Source of the DNA: Fragilaria crotonensis
Lineage: Eukaryota; Bacillariophyta; Fragilariophyceae; Fragilariales; Fragilariaceae
Direction of reading: 5' to 3'
Length of the DNA stretch: 47,583 bases
Assembly: GCA_022925895.1 (NCBI GenBank)
Contig: JAKSYS010000497.1
Coordinates: 1-47,583, forward strand
How positions within the stretch are numbered: position 1 is the stretch's first letter; every line of letters begins with the position of its first letter. This document shows positions 1 to 11,160 of the stretch, one piece after another. Position numbers and translations under genes: made by a program. A model generated the notes under the pieces. The model had not been told where the DNA came from, did not search any database, and was given only the letters and a program-made list of their open reading frames with translations.

Positions 1-108
1 ACATGTCCCTACTGCTGGGGAAAAGAAATTTTATTCCTTGCGCTCACTTTTTTTGCAAAACTGTTCTCACCCAACTAACACTTCATCCTCAACTTGCAAC
101 ACTCACCA

Positions 109-3100
109 TGGCCAACCCAGCGCCCACCGCTCGCCTCCAACCAAGGCCAACCCCCCTCCGCCCATTGTGTGAAACCTACGAAGCACACATGGCGAACTAC
201 GTCGCCACGACGGCGATTTTGCAGCTCCTTTTGATGCACTCAAAATGCTGTCCTCCCTTGCAACACTTCAAACATCTATGTTGCAACTTCTAACCATGCG
301 ACTAACACTTATCCTACAGCTGGAACTAACACCTTCACGCCCAAGAAGAGCACCAACAAGGCTCCAGGCGATTTTCAGCGCGCTCGCACGGCCCTGACTC
401 CTGAGCAAGAGTCCGCCGAGATCTCGCGTTTCCTTGCAATCGTCGAGCAAGAACGCGCCCAAGACACCAAGACCAGGGTTACCTACGCCTGCAAACCCTC
501 CAACGAAGCAGGATCTACCGAAATGGGTCGCTCCCATTCTATTTCCAACGCAAACGGCGCCACCAACGACATCGAAGCCGCCGAACCCAAAAACGACAAT
601 GACGACGACGCGCGCAATAACACTCCTCCCACCTCCCTCCCGCGCCAAGAAGACTCCCCACTCGCCTCCTACGAAAGGCCTATCAAGAAGCAACGTGTTA
701 GATTCGATAATACCATCACAATCATCAAGAACAAGGACAACAATGAAGTCGCGAAATGCGACTCTTTCAAGATCCCGGCGTTCAACGCCGAAGACCTCTC
801 CAACGACAAGAGGGGTACCATTCGAACTGTCTCCGAAAGTGCTTCCAATGCATCTTCTCCAATCGCAATCCGACGATTACTCGTAGAGAAATCGTCGAAA
901 CCGCGAAGCCCATCAAGTTATTTCAAGAAAACGCACGTTTCACTACCGTGCTCCCGAAGACGCTCTCCCGAGAATTCTGACGACGCCATCCTTCCGGCGA
1001 CGAAAGAGCTTTCGAACAAGACCTCACTGACCTTAATCCGCCAGAAATTGGCGGAGAACGAGACGAAACAGTGACGGCAAAATGGATGAACACCATTCCA
1101 AAAACGAATTCATGTATGGCGCCGACAACGAGTATACACCCGCGACGCCAGAACATGTGGTTTTTCCTCCTGGTACTGTTTTTACGAGGTCTCTACGACA
1201 GACGAACAGTTCTTCGCGAGTACTGCCCTTCTACGCCTGGGCACGCTACGCGTTTCTACCCACACCGCATCAATGCGGTCATACACGGCGGCACAGTGTT
1301 CTTCCCTGGGACTGCCCAGCACAACTCCCGCCGCACTCGCGGCATTTCAGTCACCAGTCTCCTGACGAGAACACCCCGTCCACGGTGACGCCATCAATGG
1401 CCCTGGTCACAACGACGGCATTGGTCCGATGTCCGAGCGCGATCCCGGAATCGAAAATGCCGTTAACCCCAACTTCAACGACGACATTTGCGAAAATGTC
1501 CTTGCCAGTTAACATGTCAGCCAATACCTCTATCTACTCGCCGCCTGCGCTGAGTAGTAGACGTAGCGTGCATTTGTACATGCCTGAACTCACACGTACG
1601 TCATGTACCTCACACTGCCTTTACAGACGGAATCCGAACAAAACCAATGGACGAAATATTCATCAAGACTCCTCCCAGGACGAGAAATCGAAATTCCTAC
1701 GTCGAATTGCCCTCCCACGGACACCACCCACGCGTCTGTGGACATGCTGACGCTACGTTTCCAGCACAGCCACACGCAATGTCCGCCTTCCATCGCCCGG
1801 ACACCAAGATCTACGGTGAGACAGACAAGACGAACAAGAAAACTACCCGCTTTTCGTCAGTCACATATCACAATTTTTCATCCAAGAAAACTGCAGCCCC
1901 TACAAACTGCAACCCCTTTTATTTTCAACCCATCTCCGAAGACCCTCATATTTTTCATCCCATCGCGACAGCGACGACTACGAGACATCATCTACCGCGC
2001 AACGCCTCACGTCTCATTCAAGACCCTGAAGCTTTAGGATCCCAACGCCCTTCAGCTTCGACAGACATCCATCTCCTTCACGTTTGCATCCGAAACTTTT
2101 TCGCCTTTATTCTCCCACTTCACCGCCACCGACGGCGCCTACGACTGCCTTTCTACGACTACAGGCATCACCAACTTCGTCGAAGCCATGTCAAGTGATC
2201 ACCCTACGGATCCCTACCGACTTGACACACCGTTTGTCCCCTACCGACAGACAGCACATTGGACCCAATCCACCATGTGCCCTTCCTGCAGCACTCCTCT
2301 GAGCTTGACTCAAGGACTAACCTCATGCTGCCCTTCTATATTACCCTGATGCAACTTTGCAGGATAATGTTAATGGGCCAGTCACCATGCGCAATCTACC
2401 TGCATGCGTTGACGTTAGCATCACCGCTGCATCCTTCTGCCTCCGATACATCCAATCGGACGCCGCGACCAAGAAATGTATCCGTGACCTCACTACGGAC
2501 CACCTACGTCATTTCTTCCGCGAACTTCACCCTGTCCTAACTGTGGATCATACAACTATTGCTGACAATGATGACAGCATTGAGTACATCCAATGTATGC
2601 AACACACTTTGAACAGGACAACCAACTTAGTCATGGACAATTTACCTGCTGAATTGCTCCAAACTAACTTCCCAGATGGCACCCCTGCCTCTTATCTGAG
2701 TCTCCTGACTGATCATGAGCCAGACACCCCAGGCCATGAATGTGCCTTGCCATTCTCTATGCCTTCAAGACACTGCATCTTGTTCACTTTCTGACCTACC
2801 CTTCAAGTCAAGATTCCACTTTCAAGTTTATGCCACATGACCTCTCTGACATCATCCGAATGTGCCATCCTTGCGACAGCACTGCTTTATTTCCCAACCG
2901 AAGTAATTTCAGAGACGTCCCTGCATTCATTCACACTTTCTTCCAAGACCAGCAAGTTGCTTCCAACCCCTTCGACAAGCGACAAGACAGCCAACGCTCA
3001 TCCTACAATGAGCATCCTACCAACTTTGGCTCAACCTCACTATTTGCCTTCACTTATTCTCCGCTTGTGAACGGCTTTGGTGACCCATCTCCCGAAGTCC

Positions 3101-4442
3101 CACCTAGAAGCTCTCTAGCTGCAAGGTCCTCATCTCAGCTGCCCTCCAACACCATGCATCTCTACCAAGGTCACCAATGGTGATGACCCAGATTTGCAAC
3201 CTACCAACATCATTCTTGGAGCCCTACCCCAGCTGACATGATCTTCAACTACCATTGCTCTGCCTTCCCAATGGCTACTCTACCTACAACTGAGCAGCTC
3301 CATGGCAACACTACCTATGCAATGAACCCTGCTACCACCCTAGCAGTGAACTTGTGATTTGTCGAGATATATCTCCAAATTACCTCCAAGAGATCGACAT
3401 CCCGCTGGAAACCATCAATATTCCTCGGACAAGTCCCACTTCATCCCAATTTCTACCAACACCTACAACTACTCGATCGACTTTCTACCAGATCATGAGT
3501 ATCTACTCTTCCGTGTTGTCAAGACTCTTGATGTTATCGATCCCCAACGTGTGCTACCGCAGACCCCAGAACCATCCAATGTTCTCATCTTCCAAGGTAC
3601 ACACTCAGAGAACCCATCCTACACCTCTGGATCTCAAGTTGAACTGCCTATTCCAAAGGAAGGAGCACACACCTTCCCTATCATCTATGATTCTGGCAAT
3701 CTGCCTCATCATTTTGATCACAGAAATGGCAATGTTGAACCCTACACTTCAACCACAGTTCAAGCCCTTTTTCAGACTCAAGCTTGCATTCCTATGACTG
3801 CAAACTATGAAGCAAATCAATGGGCATGTCCTAACAATCCCAGTCAACTTTGGCGCCAGTCAAACCCTGTCCACCATGTTGTTGATGATCCTCACACTGT
3901 TCCCTTGATCTTGCTATCAGACTTATCCAAGTTATCACCACGAAACGTGGATCCGACAATGTCACCGCGCTTGGGCCTTGCCACATCTTCAAGACGCCTC
4001 CAAAAGCCGGCTGATCAGATCAAACACAATCGCTTTCATTTTTCTGGCAACAGCACAATCACCCAGAATACCCATACACAAACAAGACTCAGAATTACTC
4101 CTTAATGTCATTCCTGGTGAGTCTAGTTCCTTGTGTTCTGACAATGAAAGCACAGCCAAATCTATTACTTGCAACTCACTTATCCCTCCTGGCCACAGAC
4201 ACAATGATGTGAATGTAGCAACAGAGGATAATTGCAATGTAATTAGATATGATTTGGAAAAACAACAATGTCCTCTTGAACACAATGCATTAGTTGTTCT
4301 CACACGCAGATCATCGCTTCTACCGGAAAACAACCCGGGAATCGAACCTGCAACCCCAATCCTGAAAATTCACAGTTCTACCGAAATTGACGAAACAGAA
4401 CATGAAACGTCAGCAATTCCTGAAAACTCACCCATTTCTGAC
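109..4442 (+). pseudogene. Copia-1: unusually long N-terminal coding region upstream of Gag
   Basis: From ATG 109 a coding path can be followed with frame changes. Residues after about 40 give a leucine-rich helical stretch (LSSLATLQTSMLQLL, around 240-290), then a charged region (298-1074 in one open frame) rich in Asp, Asn, Thr and Ser. Further open stretches lie at about 1082-1750, 2357-2794 and 3359-4105. None shows a motif I recognise. A Gag polyprotein starting this far (about 4.3 kb) before its capsid-like region is unusual for a copia element. It may be a Gag extension, a separate ORF, or host sequence picked up by the element. The A/C-rich composition matches the downstream pol, so it has been part of the element for some time. 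Frame breaks at about 230, 290, 1075 and onward prevent a confident product. Confidence 0.5.
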
Positions 4443-4444
4443 AC

Positions 4445-6240
4445 TTGCTCCTTTTATTGACACTTCGCAACAAAATCCGACAGAAAATCCGTCGAATCCC
4501 TTGCAGCGTCTCACGTGCAGTCGGACAAATTCTAACACCAAAAACCCCCTTGTCCGACACAGCAGACCAAAACCAGCCTCCACCTGCCGAAATTGTTCCC
4601 AAAACACCAACGTCAAGACCAAACGCTCCGTTGCCGACGAAACGCTCAGAAGCTCACCCAACGTTCGCTTACCCGCCAAGACAAGAGACATTCTTCGACG
4701 ACGACGACCAAGACGACGAACAAGAAGACGACAACGGACCGCCTCAGATTCCCTTAGGTTCTCCTGATGCCCTGACTTCATCAACAAGAACCGACTTCAC
4801 ATATCCTCCGATTGAAGATCTAACAAGAACGCTCCTGAAATACGCCAAGACTGCAAACCTTCGAAAACTGAACTACCCAAGTGATCTTCTCCAACGACGA
4901 CGTCAGTTCAATGCCTTTATGGACAACCTTCGAATTGTTTGCAACATATCTCCATGGACACGCAACGTCTTTGACCTTTGGCCAAAGCAAATCAGCTACT
5001 CCCATCCATGCATTGGCACAGCACTCTACAACCTGATCTTCACCAACATCAGTGATCCTTGCCAGAAGCACATCATTGACTGTCCACCTGATGCCAGAAC
5101 TGCCATTCTGACTCTAAGACGTCATTGTGCTCCACTCACCCAAGATCACATTGAACGCACGCGAATCCTTCTACTCGATCAAACAAGGTCACCAAGAAGT
5201 TGCGACATCATACTTGAATCGCATTCGACTCTACGCGCGACTGCTATCATGCCGGTATCCCTAACACCGATGCCGACATTATCAAGCGAACCATCCGTGG
5301 CGGCAGCAATCACCACTTTTATGCTGCTTCCTACCAACGTTTGACGCCGACATCCGTCGAGCTGAGTTGAATGACGAAGAACTACCCACTTTTGCGGAAC
5401 TTGAGAGCCATTTGCTGAACATCGACGACTCGTGGACTCACTCTCCCTTCCCAAAATCAACGCAATTACAACCAGCATGCAAATTCTGCACGTCAACCGT
5501 TTTCAAACCAATCCTCTCGCCCTCGCCAAGGCACAACGCGCGTTTTCACACCACGCCAACAACATGCCTTCAGTTCTATGATGCGACCGTACACTGCTTC
5601 AAACAACAGACCACCGCATCGACCAAACAATCGAGGACCGAATCAAGCTCCTGCACCACCAAGACAACATAACAACAATGATCGCAGGAGCACACCACAA
5701 CAATCTCGCCCTTTTCAACAACAGAATCGCGGCTCACGCCCTCCTCTCAGACCGATATCTTCAAACAATGGAAATCAACGGCGCCTCCAAACAACACACC
5801 AGCTGTGAGACGAAACCCTAACACATCCAATGCTGCAAATATTGTATGCAATAACTGTGGTAGACTTGGCCACTATGCTAATCGATGCATAACCGCCAAT
5901 CGCTCATCAACTAACCAGAACAACCGTGGAGGACCGCCGCCCAGAAATCCAAACAATGAAAATGCAGCACCCCGCAACCAGCGTGCTTACTTCATTACTG
6001 ACTCAACTGCATCTAACTCCCATGCTTTTCACCATCAAGCATACATGGCCTCCTGTGATCTCCAGGACACCTTCAATGCCCCATCTGCAGTTACCTCATG
6101 GCCTGATGTCAATGCTCCTCAGATGGAAATCAACAGAGCATTGCTCAACAATGATTTCTTACCATCAGCACCAAACTCTCCACCCAACACAGGCTCAACA
6201 GAACTCTTCCCTGAAGACCCTTATCAACACATCAAAGATT
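4445..6240 (+). pseudogene. Copia-1 Gag with CCHC zinc knuckle
   Basis: An acidic stretch (around 4690-4740) leads into a capsid-like helical region at about 4800-5340, with Trp-containing segments of the type seen in copia Gag and the run FDLWPKQ. The frame then shifts near 5210: the next frame carries RIRLYARDCYHAGIP, the expected end of the capsid region. A Gln/Arg/Asn-rich basic stretch follows (5580-5800). The nucleic-acid-binding zinc knuckle CNNCGRLGHYANRC (C-x2-C-x4-H-x4-C) lies at about 5840-5890. The product packages the element RNA in cytoplasmic particles. The region after the knuckle (5900-6240) is an Asn/Pro/Ser-rich linker to the protease. At least two frame shifts are present, so no intact Gag is encoded as read. 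Confidence 0.8.
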
Positions 6241-8050
6241 TGGACCACCAAGTCTTGACAACTGGCTACCTGACAGTGGTGCCACATGTCATTATACACC
6301 CGTTTTCAACCTTCGTGATGTTGAAGCCTGCCACATCCCTGTCTCTCTTGCTGACGGAACCACCAAGATCTCAACATTCAAAGGAACCACTGACTGCTAC
6401 TTCACCTCTGATGAAGGACAAAAGTCTATCCTTGGCCTAACTGATGTTTATTATATTGAAGGTCTCAGCCACCGCCTTCTTTCCCTGACAACCATCTCTG
6501 CAACCCAGAATTTCACAGTCATCATCCAGAACAGAGCCACTACAATCCAGTTCCCAAACAATTCAAAATACACATGGCCCTGCTCCTGCATGAACTCCCA
6601 ACACAGAATGCCTTTTCTACCATGGCACAACCTGTGGACACCACACCTGATGAAACTTCCTTCCCCTGCATTTGACCAACATGTTGATCCTACACAAGCT
6701 GACACCTCAAGACCAACAACTTCTTTGCCTCTTGAGACCATATCCCGTCGCCTTGCGCACCGAAATTTCCGCAATCTCATGACCGGATCCCTGCATCACG
6801 CTTGAATGATCATACACTCGCCTGCGATTGACAAAAACACTTGGCCAATTCGTATCTCGATTAGCCAAAAACACGCTCGCAGCAAAATTCCTCTCAGACA
6901 AGGCTCAGAACCGTTTCACCAACTTCACCTTGATCTCATGAGAAACCCTTTCGGTTTGGACTCACCACTGCAACAAACTATTCAGCCTACCTCTTTATTG
7001 TCACAACACCTGGCAAGCTAACTGGCTGGATAGGACTTCCAACTGAAAGCACCACATCCATCATCACAGCCCTTAAGTCCTGGCTTACTCAGACAGAACT
7101 ACTTGGCCGCACAAAGTCCGTCCGCTTCATCCGTACTGATGCCGGATCTGCCTTTACATCTGCAAAATTCATCACAGAATGCACCAACCTTGGAATTAAA
7201 CTTGAAGCTGCTGCTCCAGAACACCAAGAAATGAATGGCATCTGTGAAGCCAAATGGAGAGAAGTCCACAACACTGCAAATGTACTTCTCAACACTGCCC
7301 GACTTGGCGGTGCCTTCTTCCATCATGCACATGCCTATGCTGTCAGCATTATTAATGCTTGTCCAGCCAAGAATGTGACTGATCAACATGGCAACCCAAC
7401 CACACCCTTCCAATACAGCTATGGCAGAAAACCAAGCCTTGCCAACTTCCGCGATTTGGATGCCCTGTCTACTTCAAGCGCTACGAACCGACCTTCCGCA
7501 ACAAGCTATTACCTATAAGCAACAACTCCAACGTGCTTCCCGTGGTATCTTCATCGGATTCCAGAGAACTCAGCCGGATGGCTAGTTTACTCTCCTGATC
7601 ATCCGCAGCGCATCGTCATCACTCGCGACGCCTACTTTGATGAAGACTTCAGCTCTGCCCTTGCCTTCGATTCAAAGCCCTTTGCCGGAGCCATTCCCAT
7701 CCGATCTCACTTGGATCCCAATGGACTCCAATCTTTGGACAACTCTGAACCATCAATTGTCCACCAAACCGGATCTGCTGCCAATCTAGGCATCACACCA
7801 TCCACCTATCTTGAAGAACTCCATGACTCTGAACAACTTTTACAAGCACAAGACAATGGCCCTTCAAGCACTACCCATCCAGAAGATGATATTGATGACA
7901 CTGATCCCATCACAGAATCTGACATCTCTCCTGGACCAACACCACCAACTCCTCAGCTGATCAACTGGACCTTTCACCAACTGAGACACACCCCACTTCA
8001 CAAGGAAATGACTTATACTTCCAAGAGTGTGCTGAATCTCTGCCATCAGT
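6241..8050 (+). pseudogene. Copia-1 protease and integrase region
   Basis: The aspartic protease active site reads WLPDSGATCHYTP at about 6263-6300, one frame away from the preceding Gag reading. It runs into a GAG-pre-integrase segment (SRRLAHRNF, about 6745) and then, after further shifts, the integrase core. There RTDAGSAFTS (about 7130) gives the second catalytic Asp and a stretch ending EMNGICEAKWREV (about 7205-7265) gives the catalytic Glu. The post-integrase copia segment reads SRGIFIGF, WLVYSPD and RIVITRDAYFDEDF at 7535-7650. The first integrase Asp would lie in the damaged part at 6810-6960, where stops interrupt all readings. An acidic Ser/Thr/Pro linker to RT follows at 7700-8050. 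These enzymes would process the polyprotein and insert the cDNA. Confidence 0.82.
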
Positions 8051-8069
8051 TGATCCCATCCACACTGCC

Positions 8070-10045
8070 ATGCTCGCTGACGCATCCACAACTTCGCCCA
8101 CCGACGATCCAGTGGACAAGTATCTCCCTGAACCGCAATCCTTCAAAGCCGTTCTCAAACTTGACGATGACGTCCGCAATGCCTGGCTACATGCTATTCG
8201 CATGGAAATCAAGAACTTAATCGACCACGATACCTTCATTCTGGGTGAACAACCCCGGAAAGATGAACTCATCATCCCTGTCAAACTTGTCTTGAAAGCA
8301 AAACAAACTGCAACTGGTAAACTTGAAAACTTAAAGCTCGCCTTGTCGCCCGTGGCGACTTGGAAAACGACGATTGAAGAAAACTAAAGCTGCTTACCAG
8401 CAATTTCTCCAACAACAAAAACAAGACAATGCTGAAAACAATCCTGAATCCAGCAAGACAACTAACACCATCCCAATTGAGGTACCTCAACCTTTTGAGG
8501 ACACATGGTCACCCTGTGCATCTTCAAGAGGGGTCAAGTTACTTCTTCAACAATCTGTGCATCCCACCGCACTCTCAAAAGTGCCGACTTCATTGGCGCA
8601 TATCTACAAGCCAAAGTCATCGGTCGCCACTTTGTCAGACTTCCACTTGAGTATGCATATTACTTCCCTGAATATGCTAAATACTTTGGAACTCCAGCCC
8701 TTTTGAACAAGGGAATCTATGGACTTGTTTACTCTGGAAAATATTGGAACATTGAATTCTCTGAATGGCTTTACTCCAAAGGATTCATCCAATCCCAGTC
8801 TGAACCCTCCTATTTTGTCTTTTACAACAAACACAACCAATGGTTACGCCTTCTCTTCTTTGTCGACGACATGCTCTACGCTGGCAGCAATGACGCCATC
8901 GAAAAAGAATTCGAAGAATCTGTCCGCAATCGCTTGACGTCAAGTTCCTTGGACCTGCTCAATGGTTCTTGCAAATGCGCATCCATCAACACAAAGACAA
9001 AACCTACACTCTCGACCAACATCGCTACGTTCTCAACACTTTGCAACGTTACGATCCCAACTCCGAGTTCCCTGAACGTGAAACACCATTCCCACCGGAT
9101 TACACCTTCAGTAAAGACAATCGACCTGTCACCGATCATGACAAACAAGTTGTCGAACAACACGAGAAACGCCTCCCATTCCGCTCCGCTGTATGTACGC
9201 TACTCTATCTTGCCTACAACACCCGTGCTGATATCCTCTTTGCAGTCTGCAAACTTGCAAAAGCCTGCGTCTGCCCTGGCGAACTCGACTTCCGTGCTCT
9301 TATCTGGCTGATTGGCTACCTACGCCGTCGCCCATATTATGCCATCAAGTTCTACCCGGATGCCACGACCAACCCTGTTTACGACATATGTCGTCAACAC
9401 CGCATTCCCCATTCCGACTTAACCGTATTTTCCGACGCCAGCTGGCAAGATTGCCCTGACACTGGCCGCTCTACTGTCGGTTATATGATCTTTCACAACG
9501 GTGCTCTCATCGAAGCCAACTCTACGATGCCAACACCAATTGCTATGTCAACGTCCGAGGCCGAATACATGGCCGCATGCTCTGCCTCCATGGCCACAGC
9601 TCACATTCGGATGCTACTCTACGACATGACATATCTCGGAACCAAACATTGGCGAATCTATGCAGCGTCTTCCAACCATCCATCGATTCTCATGATCGAC
9701 AACGAAGCCACTGTGCAGATCGCCAAGAACGGCAAATTAACCCGCAAGACTCGTCACATCGAACGACGTTTCCACTATGTCCGTCAAGGCCAACAAGACG
9801 GTATACATCAACTACATTGGATACCTTGCGATTCTCAACTTGCCGACATCCTCACAAAAACACAAGTCTTTCCAAAATTGATCAACACATCAACAAAGTG
9901 TTCTGTACACTACCTGATCACATGCTACAAGCTACAAGTGAATCTACAGAGATTTGATTCAAGAGGGGTGTTAAACATTCCGTATCGCCCTACATATTTT
10001 TACATTATCCCTATCCCTAATTACTGTCGCTCGCATGCACAGTAA
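8070..10045 (+). pseudogene. Copia-1 reverse transcriptase and RNase H
   Basis: RT begins with the copia pattern of Pro-rich lead, 'W..AI..E..NL.....F' and a run reading LVARGD (about 8345-8365, in the frame next to the preceding one). The YLQAK segment is at about 8605 and the catalytic box is FVDDMLYAG (about 8860-8885), a normal copia FVDD. The frame shifts near 8940. RNase H follows in one open frame, 8969-10045: FSDASWQDCPD (first Asp), STSEAEYMAA (Glu), MIDNEATVQIAKN (Asp) and TRHIERRFHYV, ending with the copia-type ADILTK. The frame stays open past the polypurine tract into the presumed 3' LTR, ending at 10045. The last part, from 8969, is one of the longest undisturbed readings in the element. 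Confidence 0.88.
9961..9985 (+). other. Polypurine tract and presumed 3' LTR start of copia-1
   Basis: AAGAGGGG is followed directly by TGTTAAACATT. This is the expected arrangement of the second-strand primer and the TG start of an LTR, just downstream of RNase H. The LTR end (a CA dinucleotide) cannot be fixed without a second copy. Confidence 0.6.
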
Positions 10046-10223
10046 AACATTACATCCGTGCTCCAGTAACCAGTGCGACACTGCACGACTGGAATCAAAA
10101 CTCACGTCGATTCAAATCATGTTCATCTTGTTCCTCGAGTTTGAACATTGATTTTCAAACGACGCTCAACGCCTCGTTTACGAAAAACAACGCAGCCGTA
10201 CGCTGCTGACCGTGATTGATAGA

Positions 10224-10255
10224 GGAGTGTTCCTCATTGTTCCAAGGAACACTCC
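10224..10255. repeat. Perfect 11-bp inverted repeat downstream of copia-1
   Basis: GGAGTGTTCCT and its exact reverse complement AGGAACACTCC are separated by about ten bases. It lies about 255 bp after the presumed LTR start, so it could be an RNA stem in the LTR or a 3'-end structure. A role is inference only. Confidence 0.55.
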
Positions 10256-10260
10256 CATCA

Positions 10261-11160
10261 TCAGACCTCTCATTTCGGTCGCCCTCTCTTTTTCCCACAA
10301 TTGTCAATTTTCATATTTTAGTGTCACTCACCCTTTACTTACTGCACATATTTTCGCACGATGATGATGATCGACCATGACGTTTTTACCCGTCGTCATG
10401 ACATCATATACACCGTGCTGTACAAATATACGTAGTGAGTACGACGGTACTCACTACAACGATAACGACAACACAACACAACACGGCGACCGGTACAACA
10501 GTACCTTCGCACACAACTTCTCTGCCCGTCGATAGTACGCGCACGTCTGAGTTTAACGTTACTGTACATAACGATAAACAATAGACAGTGCCCACTATAC
10601 GACACGATATTTCTACTAGTCAGTCTCTCGCACATTCATGTAGCGATAGAACGACAGATAGTACGCATATCGTTATCTGTAGCGGTAGACAGCACTGCGT
10701 AGCTGTACCGTTTATAGATGAACTGAGCAGTAGTCAGTGTCGTACTAGACACTTACCTACTGGGGGCGTACCCCGTAACGGTTACGTCCTGGTTCTTAAC
10801 CCGAACCCTATGCCGACCTGCGCGTCGCTAGGTTCCGTTAACCCGAACCATATCAACTACTTGACGTTCTGGTTCGTGCAGCTATGCTACATAAGGTAGA
10901 TCAGATCGATGGATAGCACATGCGCATACAGCATATGTATGTAGCACATGTTGTATACTGGTACTTGTGGTATGTACCAGTGCACAAGTTGCACGCTGGT
11001 GCGGTCCATTCTGAGTTTGTATTTTGTATTTTCATACTTCCAAAAGTGAGGCATTTTGTTTTCTCAATAATTATGAATCCTACATACCACGTACAAGTAC
11101 TGTACATACATAGGTACAGTGTTAAGTCCGGTGTATGATGCTTGATCGATCACGGGCCAG
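10261..11160. other. Intergenic, GTAC-rich, no gene seen
   Basis: No supported coding region. It holds many short GTAC-centred palindromes. One perfect hairpin has an 11-bp stem (GTAGTGAGTAC at 10432-10442 against 10447-10457, loop GACG). A second cluster of self-complementary stretches lies at 10775-10860 (GGTTCTTAACCCGAACC and a related copy). The segment from about 11120 just precedes the first ATG of the next gene; no TATA-like element stands out. Confidence 0.5.

Larger units (their letters stand above)
1..10060 (+). mobile_element. Ty1/copia LTR retrotransposon (copia-1), frame-broken, 5' end at or beyond the window edge
   Basis: The whole interval reads as one retroelement in the order long N-terminal region, Gag, zinc knuckle, protease, integrase, reverse transcriptase, RNase H, which is the copia (Pseudoviridae-type) order with integrase before RT. 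The + strand is conspicuously A/C-rich and G-poor throughout, unlike the flanking DNA. A purine run, AAGAGGGG at 9961-9968, followed by TGTTAAACATTCC, marks a polypurine tract and the presumed start of the 3' LTR. The first coding ATG I can support is at 109. No copy of the 3' LTR sequence is visible at the window start, so the 5' LTR lies outside or is lost. The right boundary is uncertain because the second LTR cannot be compared. At least a dozen frame changes are needed to read the polyprotein. Confidence 0.9.

Noticed and set aside
268-693. 141-aa open frame on the - strand of copia-1
   Set aside because: Gly/Val-rich shadow of the A/C-rich coding strand; the + strand reading connects to the rest of the element.
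4330-4380. B-box-like GGTTCGATTC on the - strand (a tRNA T-arm look-alike), possible tRNA or primer-binding site
   Set aside because: No A box at the right distance, and T-stem and acceptor do not pair well; it lies inside the coding-like region of copia-1, far from an LTR.
9969-10400. Search for the 5' LTR of copia-1 at the window start
   Set aside because: Sequence 1-108 shows no convincing match with the presumed 3' LTR, so the element's left end cannot be placed.
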